Of a stretch of DNA of 64,000 bases, positions 39,301 through 53,300 are shown piece after piece. A program made the translations under genes and the position numbers. The notes under the pieces were generated by a model. It did no database searches. It saw only the letters and a program-made list of their open reading frames with translations, and was not told where the DNA came from. The DNA lies in contig NC_083638.1 of assembly GCF_963576545.1 (NCBI RefSeq), forward strand, positions 2,022,619-2,086,618. Reading direction: 5' to 3'. Within the stretch, counting starts at the first letter, position 1; every line of letters starts with the position of its first letter. Origin of the DNA: Limanda limanda (Eukaryota > Chordata > Actinopteri > Pleuronectiformes > Pleuronectidae).

Positions 39301-42300
39301 CCGAGTCGCAGGTCAGAGTCAGGTTGAAGAACTCCGGCATCTCCTGCCTGATGCGGACGTGTCCGTGCCAGTCGCGACCCTGATACCTCATCAGCACCAG
39401 AGACATGATCTCACCGGAGACTCGAGCGTTCAGGAGGTCGGACGTGCCGCCTTCCAGGAGCTCGTACGAGTCCGCCGAGCTCTGAGGAGAAAGATCGGAT
39501 TCAATCAGATCAGATCAGACCAGATGTATCAAACCAGACCAGAACCAGGAGGAAGCTCCCGTACCTCCATCATGTAGCGGAGCGTGTAGGGCAGCAGGTT
39601 GCGCAGCGTGGCCACCGGGTGGAGGTGGATGATGTAGGCCGGGTCCCAGTCGTCTTCCCCGTGGCTGGCGATGTGTCGCAGGTCGTCTGGGACGGCGAGC
39701 GCGGTGACCATCAGCGGCAGGAAGCTGCTGTCGGTCGCAGGACACTGCAGCAGGGAGCGCACCTCGGAGCTGCGGTGGACCTGCTCCTTCCAGGACACGC
39801 AGGTGGAGGACGCAGCGTACTGATCCTCCAGCGGACCGGCCGGACGCACAAACAGCTGACACCTGCGGGACGGACGGAGGTGAAAACACCGGAAGCCAAA
39901 CTCAGGCTTTTCTTTCTCATGTTCAAACAAAAACAGAAGCGTAGTCCCCTCAAATGATTCAGAATTCAGTATTAGTCCAGGCAAAGTAACCCATTTTGGA
40001 GCCAAAAATAGAAGTAATTGTAAAATAATTTTTTTCAGCATAGATTATTTCTATGAGGTGTCCAGAACAACATACTAAAAGTCCTAAGAAATCCTAGTTG
40101 AGGAAATATGTTTAATTCTCATCAATGTTTGACAATAAGGCAACAATACACCCCAAAAAGACTATTTTTTTCCTTTACTCCTATCAAAATAAAACTTTAC
40201 ACAATGAAAGTAGCCATGAAACGTAACATTTTTTGTATTACAAGTTTCTTTGAAAATGAATTTATGTATGTATTTGTCATACATATGAATGTTGTTTCTG
40301 CCTATGCAAATTAGGACATATTCAATAAGTGTGGAGCTCATGTGCTTGTCAAATTCATTTTCAAAGAAACTTGTAATACAAAAAAAGTTACTTTTCATAA
40401 ATACTTTTACAATATAAAGTTTTATTGTGGTAGGAGTAAAGGAAAAAATTAAGCCTATTTGGGTGTATTTTGGGCATATTCGATTAGTGTATAGCTCATT
40501 TGCATATTCAAATTCATTTTCAAAGAAACTTGTAATACAAAAAATGTTACGTTTCATGGTTACTTTCATTGTGTAAAGTTTTATTTTGATAGGAGTAAAG
40601 GAAAAAAATAGTCTTTTTGGGGTGTATTGTTGCCTTATTGGAACACATTGATGAGAATTAAACATGTTTCCTCAACTAGGATTTCTTAGGACTTTTAGTA
40701 TGTTGTTCTGGACACCTCATAGAAATGATCTATGCTGAAAAAATTATTTTACAATTAGTCGGTCGTAAAACGCTACTTTGCCTGGACTATAAGCAGACAT
40801 TAGATGTTTTAGCATTGGCCTCTCTGATTGCCCGCAGGCGGATCCTTCTACACTGGAAGCTGCCGAACCCCGGGAGAACAATCCTGGCAAACTGACCTAA
40901 TGTCATTCCTTAAATTAGAAAAAATCTAATTTTCACTCCGAGGTTCAACTGAGAAATTCTATACAACATGGCTCTTATACACCTCTTATCTCATATTTCG
41001 ACAATGTAGCTACAACTCCCACGGTGTAGGGGTGAAAAACACATTATGTTGTGTTGTTTTGTTGTGTTTTTTTTGCTGTCTGCTGCTGTTTTTTATTTTT
41101 TTTTGGTCTTTGCTCTTACATCAATGTGAATGTACACATGTAAGGTGTTGATGAGATATTCTGTTTGAAAAGGGAAGACCAACTGGGGGGGGGTGGGATA
41201 ATGTTATGTATGTTTTCTACTTGTTGGTTTGTTTTGTTTATTTGGTAAAAAAACAAACAAACATGCATCTATTTGTAAAGGTCATGTAACATGATATGAT
41301 ATGTTTCAATAAACAGATTTATAAAAAAAAAAAAAAAAAAAAAACAGAAGCGTAGACGACATCCCAGTAAAGAAACAAACAAAATGAAGAACATGGATGA
41401 AGGTCGCTCCTCTGTGTGACCGAGTGCAGTGTGAGGAAGTATTTTGATCAAATCACCAAAGTGAAAGTAGATCGACGTCGTTTAAGATGCAGGTCTGTAC
41501 GGTGACCCCAACAGACAAAGCAAACACATAATGGAAACCACAGACATTAAGAGAACAAACACCCAAATATAAACATCCACCCAATACGAAAACACACGCA
41601 ACAATAGAAAAACACCAGGAAGAAGAATGGGCTTAATTTGGATGGATGACATAACTATGACCATTGCTGTCAAGCTTGTGTAACCAAACTTCACCCTTAT
41701 TAAGTTCTGATATCCTTTCCAGGCAAGAAAGTCCTTCGGTAATGTGACACTTTTGTTTATTGTACAGTAGACTAGAGGGGTTGCAACTAAAAAATACTGA
41801 CCAAACGCAGTGTGTGATCCAAAACAAAAAGAGGACTTTTCATGTTCCACTCAGTTACTTTTTACAGGTCTAAAGGTCTTTTCTAATTTCTGACCTTCAG
41901 ATTTGATATGATTTTTTTTTTTTTGCCTGAAACAAAGATGGGTAACATTTACTCCAAGTTGCCTGCTATCTCTTTTTTTTACCTGTATGTTTCCAAGGCG
42001 ACGTGGAACTCCCTCCCCGGCTCGGCCTGTCCCACGCGCTCCAGGCCGCGGGACGCCGGACAGAACCTCAGCACGGTGAACGGCACAGAGAAGTGATTCT
42101 TGATCTGAAAATACAAACAGAGTCAAAACGTTGGTGCTGCCGCGGAGACGCTCGGGACCCGTGATGATGAGAGTTTGCGATTCGCACCTGCAGCGGCGAG
42201 CGGATGGTGACGACCTTGTTGCCCTCGGCGGCGTCGATCTGCAGCAGCACGGAGACCGCCTCCTGCAGCATCGGACCTCGGACGTTGTAGAGACGACGAC

Positions 42301-45300
42301 CCGGTTTGTCCACGGCCACGCTGGAGATCTCGCTGTATCCGGTGGGAACTGCACAAGCACACACGCGTGTTTAATCAATACATGCAACACAAACAGGAGC
42401 CATGTGAGAGCAGGTCACGTGACGACCTCTGACCTATGGTGAGGTGGAACAGGCAGCTCTCCTGCCGCTGGAGCGCCGACAGCTTCCCCCGGGATGAGGA
42501 ATAACTGGAGTGCTCCAGGTCCAGGCTCTGATCCACCGGCAGCTCGTGAAGTTTCCCCTGGGACGATACTCCCACCAGCCTGAGGGTGGCGCTGTGCTGC
42601 ACGATGAGAGGGATCCCCAGGGAGTTCCTGATGGTGAAGGGGGCCTTCTCCTTCAGGTACGGGTCGAAGGTGGAGGCGGTGCCCTCAGAGAATGCCTGAT
42701 CAATAATACAGCAGAGATAAATTAATCTACAAGTTGAACTTAAAGGGACTCTTACCTTTGTTGCATTTTTACACTTTTTTTGGATAAGGTTAAATTGGTA
42801 TTAATAAGGTAATGACACTCTAAAATGCAAGACAGACCCACCAGGAGTAAAAACAAACAATTATTTCACTCTCATAATATTTAGTGAAAACTTCAACCAA
42901 TACAATTCTTCGGACCGAAGGACCTTATTGGCCGACAGACCTGTCTGTTTGCTGCATGGACATGCAGGTTTTCCGTCTGCTTCTTGTGGCGCATTCGGGC
43001 CCGGGTCATCAAGGTGCGTCCTCAACTAGAGGGTTTGTTTTGATTCCACGGCATGTATATATATATATATGTGAATGTAAATGTATATAACTTACCGGTG
43101 CTTCTGAATCCGAATCCATTGCTTTGGTAAACAAAAACTCACGTGCGTGCGCGGAGGCAGTAGGTTGTAAGTCTGCTTGTAAATAAAGTTTCTTCAAAAA
43201 AATAAAAACACCGGGATGGTTGTAAGTCTGCTTGTGTAAATAAAGTTTCTTAAATAAAACACCGCGGATGGGAACGAGGGGGTGGGGCATTGGAGGAAGG
43301 CGGGATGATTTGAATGTGCTGTAATTCTCAAATGCAACAAAGGTGAGAGTCCCTTTAATCTATAAATGAATGTACAGATTACACTGAGCATGATGTGATG
43401 GAGCATGTTATGATGTGAGACCTTGGTGAGGTTGTGGAAGACGCTGAGGCAGCTCTGAGACACGGTGACGTTCATCGTGTCCTTGGAGCAGATGTGAATC
43501 GCTGTTCGAGGTTCAGGAAGAATCACAAAGTCGTCTCCGTGAACTGGACTCTTGTCCTGCAGCAGGTTGTTCTTCATCTTCAGAGACACACACGGATCAT
43601 CACAGATTATCAGAGGTCAGCACAGATTATCACAGATTATCAGGTCTGTTTGATGTTAAGGTGAAGCCAGGGCCGTGCCTCTCAGAGAATGAAACATGAT
43701 GTGGTAAGTGATGAGTGGTGTTTCAGTTCAGGAGGTTCTGATCCTCTCATGTTAGGTCTGTGTCAGAACATCTCAGCTCACAGGTCCTGGTTCATCAGTT
43801 TGTTAATCTGTGAAATATTATCCTCTAACACGGTTTCACCATCTGGACTCAGAAACATGATTCACAGGATTCACTGGAAACTCTGACCAGAGGCTTCACA
43901 ACTGGAAGTGGATTACGCAGATGATGAGATGTTCCTCTAACCGTCTCATCAGTTTACCTCCAGCTCCAGGTTCCACCTCCGGCTGCCTCCGTCCACTCGT
44001 TCGATCAGAGGCTCCCACACGGCGTGGATCTCATTGAAGTAGTTCACCTGCAGATACCACATGTGTCACATCCCATCAGTCAGTGAAGGTGAGTTTGTTT
44101 CTGCTGGTTCAGGTTGAAGCAGATGTTCTCACCTCCAGCGTCATGTTGGCTTTCAGCTGCAGCAGAGAAGACCAGTTCTTGGCCGACCCGCTGAAGGAGG
44201 ACTCGGCCAGCAGCAGCGGGACGGTCTGGTGACCCAACCCAGACTCCAGAGTCACCTGCACCACCTGCGGATCACACACCACCTCGTCAACCATCAACAC
44301 TTCTGACTTCAGCCTCATGTTTTAACGGTTTGGGGGCGTGAGAGGTCACCGCACCTTGACCTCTGCGGCAAAGCTCTCGCCCTGGTTGCGTCCGTCGGGC
44401 TCTTTGAAGCTCTCCGTGACCTCCGTGGCCTGGTCCACTCCCAGGAACCAGTAGTTACAGTCGTAGATGTTCATGACCGACCACAGGTCAGTGACTCCCA
44501 CCGCGCCCGGACTCTGCTCGTCAGGCGGCTTCGGCGCCATGGCGGCGGTGATCGTCATCACCGTGTTGATGATGAACGGAGAGATCTGAGCGGAGGACAA
44601 GACGATGAGTTTCAAACTCTTTTTGTTTTCTATAACAAACCGGTGATGCTGATGGATGAATCACCTTGACGATGACTTCCTCCACCGTCACCGAGCCGCT
44701 CAGCGGTTGGTTGGGGTGGGTTTTGGTTTCCAGGACAACAGAGCAGGGTTTCAACACCTATCGCACAGAGGAGGTGAGGACGTGTTGATCCTTTTGATCC
44801 AAATAGAAAGAAACAACCACAACAACATATGAGTTTCAGGGTCATGTGATCTTACGGTGGTGACGGCTTTGCCTTCCTCGTTCCGGATGAAGGGACAGGC
44901 GAGAACCTTCAGCTCCCTCAGGTTAGTTCTCATGTTCTGGGTCCTGTCGCCTTCGGCCTGGAGCTGGAAGTCGCACTGGAACGAGGCCACCAGGGCGGGG
45001 GCGTCGGCCTTCATCAGGCTGGCCACGAACACCACCTCCGGGTCCACGACCACCGCCCGCACCAGGGTCCGCACCGCCGCGGCTGCAGAGGGACCAAGGT
45101 TTTAGAGCCGGGTGGAGCTGTGTGGGTTGGTTTTGTTCATCTTTGACTTTGTGTCTGTGGGTCTTACCGATCCTGGCGTCGGCTCGGGGGTCCGCGGTCT
45201 GTCTCAGCGGCAGTCTGTCCCCTGGTGCCGGGGGGGCGCTCAGGGCTGAGGCCTGTGGCAGAGCCTGCAGGAAGAAGTCTGCCACGGCCATGAGGAACTC

Positions 45301-48300
45301 CACGCTGACACACACGTAGAGCTTCTGCAGAACGGCCACCACCTCCCGCCCGGCGGCGCTCTGACGATACGTCACGTCGATCATCGTCTCCGAGCTGCTC
45401 TCGTCTCGCCGTCTCACCATGCTGCGAAGAATATGTAAATATATCATCAAGCAGAGGAGTCACTGGGATCAAGGTTCACACAATCATCAATTAAACCCAC
45501 TAGACAGGAGCAGGCTCAACAGACTGATAAGAAGAGCGAGCTCTGTCCTGGACTGTCCTCTGGACTCCATTGAGGAAGTGGGGGACAGAAGGATGTTAGC
45601 CAAGCTGGCGTCCATCATGGGCAACACCTCTCACCCCCTACATGACAATGTGGGGTCCCTGAGCAGCTCCTTCAGCAGCAGACTGTTACACCCACGGTGT
45701 AAGAAGGAGAGGTTCCGCAGGTCCTTCATCCCGGCTGCAGTCAGGCTCTACAACACCAGCACCACCTGATAATGTTGTAGTCCCTGTCTATTATCTCTAT
45801 CTCCACTCAACCTCTCACCATAGCTGTATTTGTATTTTTATTTTTCTTATTTATTTTTTATTTTTTTACTCAGATCACTACTATGCACAATAATATTCAA
45901 CACTTTACATCTATATTTATATCATGGTCACTTATAATGGTTACATTGCAATATTTATATTTTCCTTTATACTATCTTGTAGTATTATTTATATTATGGT
46001 CACTTACTTTTAATTATTTTTTCTGTATCATGGTCACTACTGTTGCAATATTACTTATAATACTTTTGTTTTCATTACAATAACACTTACATCATTCCAC
46101 TTTCTCCCCAGTACCTGCTTTTGCACAGTGTCTGTTTTGCAGGTTGTTTTTGTTTTCTGTATATTTTTACTCTCATTATGTGTAGTTTAGTAGTGTATAT
46201 ATTTTGATCTTTCTTTTTTATTGTTGCTTCGGCACTGTTATTTAAATTCTGTTTTTCTCTTTTTTTGCTGTAACAAGTGAATTTCCCCGTTGTGTGGATA
46301 AATAAAGAAATCTAATCTAATCTAATCTAACTTCTCACTGTTTCCATGTGAGAATTGTGAGATTTATTTAAATATTTTACAGTTGTAAAGGGCCCTCAAT
46401 TTCCCTGTACCCCTGTACAACCACTGGGCAACCCACTGTCTAAATACCCCATGCCAATGTACCAATGAGCGTGCATTCTAGTTCTGAGTGTCATTTTATA
46501 TAATTTATTTTATTTTATTTTTTCATTTTATTTTATTTTTATTTGTATTCTTTTGTCTGGTTGCTTGTTTCTTATGTTTACTGTATTTGTAACTTGCTCG
46601 TCCTTGAAAGGAAAAAAAAAAAATATATATTTTACAGTAAAATTACTTTCAGATCAGCAGCAGTGAAAAATCATCAATAATCAGAAATTTAAAACATAAA
46701 CAGTGAGTTAATAATAAAAGAAAAGGAAAAAGGTTGAGTTCACTCTCAATATAAATCTGAATATTATACAAGAAAGAACTTTATCTACATAGTAACTAAT
46801 AGTTTATAGTTATCAAAGGTTAAAAAAAATACATTTACATCTAAAAATACATTTAGATACACGTGTAAGAGTTGAGTAGGTCACGTGACTTACCGTGAGG
46901 TCACCCTCTCCATGCCGCTCCTCAGGTCGTCCAGCGTGCAGTCCGTCAGCACCGTGGTCACCGCCACGCTGCCCCCGGCACGGAGCCCCCCCGACGTCTT
47001 CAGGGACCGGAGGGTGAACTCGCCCAGTCGGAGGTTCTCCAGGTGCTGGAGCTGGAGAGGCTGCAGGGAACAGGAGCAACCATCACACACCTGATCCTGG
47101 ACCAGCTGATCCTGGACCAGCTGATCCTGGACCAGCTGATCCTGGACCAGCTGATCCTGGGCCAGCAGATCCTTGACCAGCTGATCCTGGGCCAGCAGAT
47201 CCTGGACCAGCTGATCCCGGACTAGCTGATCCCGGACCAGCTGATCATGACCCAGCTGATCCTGGACCGGCTGATCCTGGACCGGCTGATCATGACCCAG
47301 CTGATCCCGGACCAGCTGATCATGACCCAGCTGATCCTGGAGCGGCTGATCCTGGACCAGCTGATCCTGGACCACCTGATCCCGGACCAGCTGATCCCGG
47401 ACCAGCTGATCCCGGACCACCTGATCCCGGACCAGCTGATCCCGGACCAGCTTATCCCGGACCAGCTGATCCCGGACCAGCTGATCCCGGACCAGCTGAT
47501 CCTGACCCAGTCTTACAGAACTCTGTACGGACCTGCTGTGGGTCGTCACTGTACAGAACCAGACCAAGAGACTCGATGTTGAACTGGAACTTGACGGACT
47601 CCAGAGCTTCATCCTCTTCTTCACTCCTGCTCACACTCGACTTCACGACATCTGCAGACATGAAACCCGGATCAGGAAGAGGACTCCAGAGACGACAGGA
47701 AGAGAAACACATCAACGTGTCTGTAAATATGATCTGTCCTCTGACCTGCAGGGGGCGCCCCGGCCGCTCGGACAGGCAGACTGATGCCCTCCTGTTTTGG
47801 GGCGGTCGGCTGCAGACTCCCAGCCTCTCCCAGATTCTCCATCAGGATCCGGAGCAGCACCTTCAGGTCCTCCTGACATAGCGCCACCTGCAGGCCAAGT
47901 AGAGACACTGCAGTTATTAACATCCAGGAGCAGAAGCTGAGACCTGGAGTCACTGAAGCTGCTTTCAGACCTGGACTTAAGTTCAGACTAAGCACAAGGA
48001 CGGAGCTGCTGGTCCGAACCGAACCTACGTCCAGACGCCTACAGACGTGTGGTCAGATCACTACAGACTCTAACTCTTCACTACAGGACACGACTCTTCA
48101 GAAACAACTTTACCTTCACTGGGTCACATGTGGACTGGATGTGAAACAAGAGCATGTGATTCTGTGTTAGTTCATGTGTTAATTTAACTGTGTGAAGCAT
48201 CGGAACAACTTTAGAACATCGCCGAGGAAAAATCAGAACCGATATATTTATCATCATTCAGATGTTTTTATGGGACAAACAACCTTCATGGGCTTCAGGT

Positions 48301-49894
48301 CTCCGTCGATCTCCACAGCCGCCATCTTCTTGTACCAGGAAGCAGCCAGGTTCCTCTTGATGTTCAGGTGCAGGTTGACGGGTTCCAGCAGCTCGATGCT
48401 GGGTCGACCCGAGTCCAGGTCCAAACAGGTCCTGGAGGAGACAGGAAATGAGTCGTTCAAGAGACTTTTCTGAAAACACGCTTTTATTCTTTCTTCTCTC
48501 TTCGACCGACCTCGACAGTTTCAGCTGCGTCAGCTCGACGTCCATGTTGTCCACGACCGCCGGCAGCGGACACCCGTCCACAGGAAGCAGAGAGAAGCTG
48601 TTGCCCACCGTGATCAGACCCAGGTCCATCACCAGTGCATTCTGGGAGGTGGAGGACTGGGGCACGACGATGAGCGGCGCCTTCAGCTTGATGTCCATCG
48701 ACAGGCGGAACGTCTTCTTAGCAAAGTCTCGGACGCTGGACGCCGCCTGAGCCGCCGCCTGAGCCGTGGCGGCGCTCAGAGCTTCCTTCGCCGTCTGGAA
48801 GTTGCTGCTGAAGTTCTGAAAGAAATAAATCAGGTTTTAAATATCAGTCGATTCTTGACGATGAAAATCTGACTCGAGAACTTGACCAAACCAAACTTAA
48901 GGAAGAAAAAGATGTGATTGAAAACACAGAAAGTTTCATTTGTTCCAGTAATAATATATTTTCTTTGTGTGTCGGAGTGAAACTCACCAGCAGAGACATG
49001 AAGAACTTGTGCAGATAAACCACCTGGATGCAGCCCACGTTCAGCTTCACTTTGCCGTCGGTCTGAGACGTGTCGGCGTAGCCGGCGCCCTCGGTGGCGT
49101 TCGGAGTCAGACTCATGGAGAAGCTGAAGACTTCGTCCCCCACTATGGAGACAGCCTGAGGGACAGAGGGTCAAAGTTCAACAAGCATCATCCACAGTGT
49201 CTCCAGTGAGTCTCCTAGTGATGGAGGCTTATTAATATTAGGGCTGGGCAAGTTAACTCGTTTTAATCGAGTTAACTCAAGTGATGAGTTAACTCGATTG
49301 TTTATCCGCCAATTCTTTTCTTTTTTCCTGTTCTGCAGCAGTCAGCAACAGACTTTCACAAAATAAAAGCCTGACTTTCACAATAAAACAATAAATAATC
49401 AAACCTGAGTTAATGCGAGATAAAATAATTAATCGAGTTAACTCATCACTTGAGTTAACTCGATTAAAACGAGTTAACTTGCCCAGCCCTAATTAATATT
49501 GTTATCAGTATGAGTCTCTGATGGGACCTTGCTGTGGACGGTTTGAGAATCGACGTCGAGGACGACGACGTCTCGGAGTCGAGCTGAAATAAACGTCTGT
49601 GCTCCTTGTTTCAATAAAGATCCGTCAACACCTGGAGAGAAAAAACAACTCTGGTAAACTTAAGTTGACCGATTGAAAAATCATAAAAATATCAATACAA
49701 ACTCAGATGTGGTTCTCTACCCTGGATCTTGATGTCGGCCATGTTGCATCTCTGGTCACACACAAGCACGTTGAGGGCACCCAGTGACATCATCACCTTC
49801 AGGTCGATGACATCACTGTCCGCAGGTGACATCGTGGCAGCTGAAAGAAAACACAACAACACGACTCGTTAGAGACAAATGGGCGGAAGTTCCT

Positions 49895-49933
<39 letters not shown>

Positions 49934-50330
49934 TTGTACTGACTGGACTTGGCAGAAGGCGTCTTTTCGTCTGTCTTTGGTTTGACGTCTCTGTCAGAGG
50001 ACATCACGCTGTCAGACATCAGAGCCGTGGACAGGAAGTCGATGGCAGAGAGCAGAGCCTCAGTGTGGAGCAGGAAGTTTAGAGAGGTGAAGGTCACCTG
50101 GAGAGTCAGAGACACAGGTACACACGTTTAAATACACACACACACAGTCAGCGTGTCATTGTGTGTGTCAGTGTACGTCTGAGTGTCAGTGATTGTGTCA
50201 GTGATTGTGTGTGTCTGAGTGTCAGTGATTGTGTGTGTGTGTCTGAGTGTCAGTGATTGTGTGTGTGTGTCTGAGTGTCAGTGATTGTGTGTGTCTGAGT
50301 GTCAGTGATTGTGTGTGTCTGAGTGTCAGT

Positions 50331-50377
<47 letters not shown>

Positions 50378-53300
50378 TGAGTGTCAGTGATTGTGTGTGT
50401 GTGTGTGTGTGTCTGAGTGTCAGTGATTGTGTGTGTGTGTGTGTGTTCAGCTCACATTCATCATCTGCTCCGTGTTCTTGTAGTTGGAGGAGAAGTTTGG
50501 TGCAGAACGATCGGCCTGAGAAAACACAAACAGGTCAAAGGTCAAAACCGATGATGTCAGATCTCTGATTCTGATCATGTGATCCCACCGGTGTGATGTC
50601 ATCACCTTGAAGTACTGCACTTTGAGCAGCTCGGCTCCGGACTCCACCGACGAGCTGACGAGACACAGCGGCTCGCCGCTCGAGTCTGAAACGAGAGGAT
50701 GTGATGAGCGCCTGCGTTGCCGTAGAAACGCCACAGGACGTCACAGACTGCTCTGACCTTTGAACTCCAGGCACTTCATGGTGATCTTCTTGATGTACGT
50801 GGTGGCACACATGTCGTACTTCCTGACCTTGGTGTCGATGCCCAGGTGAGCGGCGTGGAGGACGAGGAACGGCGTCTCCGTCTGGTCTCCGGGCTTCTTC
50901 AGGGTCAACAGCACCTGAGACAACATGGACGACCGGAGACACCTTCACAACCTGCTGACTCAACACTTTCCTCCTGAGGGCCTTCTCAGGTTCTCTAAGC
51001 ACAGAGATGTTCTCTCATCTCATACCTCTTTGATTTCAAAGTTCAGCAGGACGTTGACGATGTTTTCAGTCGGACCTCCGATGGTGGGCGGAGTCCCAGC
51101 AGATCCCACCTGTGGTGACATCACTTCCACCTGCTGCTCAGCAAGCACCGCCTTCTCTGAGGAGGCAGAGCACAGTTTCTCCGGGGTCAGCATCTGATTG
51201 GACGATAATCACCAGAGTCAGTTGCCCAGATTTCCCATAATGCACTCTGACTCACCTTGAGCCGCCCGACTTTTGACGTCCATGTCGTGCTCTTTACTTC
51301 CTTCACCGATGTTCTCAACCAGGATCTTCATCAGCACGCCGAGGTCTTCCTCACTCAGACTCATCTGAAACACACACAGTCGTCACAGATGAGTCATCGC
51401 TGCTCTTTCATTGGTCAACGTTCAGGCTAACTCAGTAATGAGCTAGCTTAGCATAAGAGCCTCGAGATAACGTAGGTGACCTCAGTTTGTAAAAGACGGT
51501 TTGAGACGTACGTTCAGCGAGCGCAGGACGCCCTGGACCTGGACCGCCGGGATCTGGGTGAACCAGGAAGCTGCGAGGTTCCGTGTGACCAGCAGCTCCA
51601 AGTTGATTGGCTGAAGGATCTCGATGTCTGAGGAGATGAGGTGGGAGGAGTCCGGCCTCAGAACGGTTCTAAATATAGAAAAAATATGTTTTCAATATTA
51701 TTTATTCATTCATTCAAGGGAAGGTTCCCACCTGTGGAAGAACATTATATTATATTATTTTGAGTCTTGATGATGTAATGGCGTCTCCCTGGGTCAGTGA
51801 ACAACTGCAGCTGCTGAGCTAACAGCTAAGCTGCTAACTGGCTAGGAGAAACCATAGACATATATGAAGACTAGATGTCTCGTCTGCGTTGCCGGCCAAC
51901 ATGTAGATATGACACTGCATACTCATGAATAATTATGTTATTTTCTAAAATTTTTTTATAATTTATGCAGTGTCATAACTACATCTCTGACGTTTATAAC
52001 AAACCAGACCGTTTCAAAATCGGTTGAAAATTGAGCAAGTTATGGTTATTTACCAACACAATGTTATGGGTGAGCGAGCTGCCCTGTAGCAAGATGGCCG
52101 CCATGTGGTGACGTCCTGCTCCGTCGAACGAGACATCTAGTCTTTATATATGTCTATGGGAGCAGCATCCAGCTCTGTCATTGGTCATTGGTCAAAGGTC
52201 ACCTCAGAGGTGAGTTCTCCCTGAGTTTTTAAGAAGGTGCGTGTTTGATTTACTCACCTGGAGAGTTTCAGCTGCGTCAGCTTCACATTCATCTTCTCCA
52301 CCACGGCCGGCAGAGAGAAACCTTCAACAGGAAGCAGAGAGAAGCTGTTTTCCACCGTGATCAGACCGAGATCCACCACTACTGCATTCTGGGAGGTGGA
52401 GGACTGGGGGATGATGATGAGCGGCGCCTTCAGCTTGATGTCCATGGACAGACGAAAGCTCTTCTGGGCAAAGTCCCGAACGCTGGACACCGCCTTCTCC
52501 GCCGCCTGAGCCGTGGCGGCGCTCAGAGCTTCTTTAGCCGTCTGGAAGTTGTCTACAAACATCTGAAGAACAAAACAAAGAAATGTGGAGTGAGACGACG
52601 AGCAGAGCGAGAGGATGGAGACGTTCAGAGAAACGTTATGAAGCAGGAGAGGGAGTCGATGTGGGGCGTTCATTTCTGTCTCATAAACATTCAGAGGAAA
52701 AATGTGAACCTCAGATAAAATGATTTCTACATTAAACAAAGTGTACGAGAGGAAACATGAGACTCACAGTATGAATATTATCTCTGAATCTCCAGTTCCA
52801 CTGAGAATATATAATATAATCATAAGATAATAATAATAAATATCGAGTCTGAATCTGAAACCTGATTTGTCTCATTATGTTCACAGGTTGAAGTTTATGA
52901 AACAAGAATGAAGTTCAAACAGATTCAAATCTGTCAGGTGATCAGGAAGTGAGGTCACACAGGCAGAGGTCATGTGATTGAGTGTTGGGGGGGGGGTGAA
53001 TGATGGCAGCTGTGTGAGATGAACAGCACGTATGAGGAGATGAACACGAGCAGCCCTCCCTCATCTTTTCTTTCTTCATCCCTCCATCCGAGCTCAGCCA
53101 ATCAGATGTGACTTTGTTTGTTTCGATCCTCTCACAGTCTCAGACGGGTGGAGTTAAACACGTTAACAGACGACTGCTGGATCGTTGTTGCTCAGTTTCA
53201 CCGTCAATTATCCAAATCGGAAAAGACGGATTTTAAAAAGAAACGTCTCGAAACTACAGGAGTTTAAATTGAAGCAGAAAAAGTGCAAAAGTCGTCTCAG

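Noticed and set aside
40108..40665. Two opposing frames sharing the same peptide motif
   Set aside because: They are the two arms of the foldback element read in opposite directions; no known domain.
45419..45769. 116-codon frame as a host gene
   Set aside because: Its sequence matches the C-terminus of L2/Rex-type LINE ORF2 and is followed by a LINE-like tail.
51157..51195. Upstream acceptor for vps13c exon 35 (at about 51190)
   Set aside because: Using it puts a TGA in frame shortly downstream; the inner CCTCCTCAG acceptor keeps the frame and the conserved [10 protein letters not shown].
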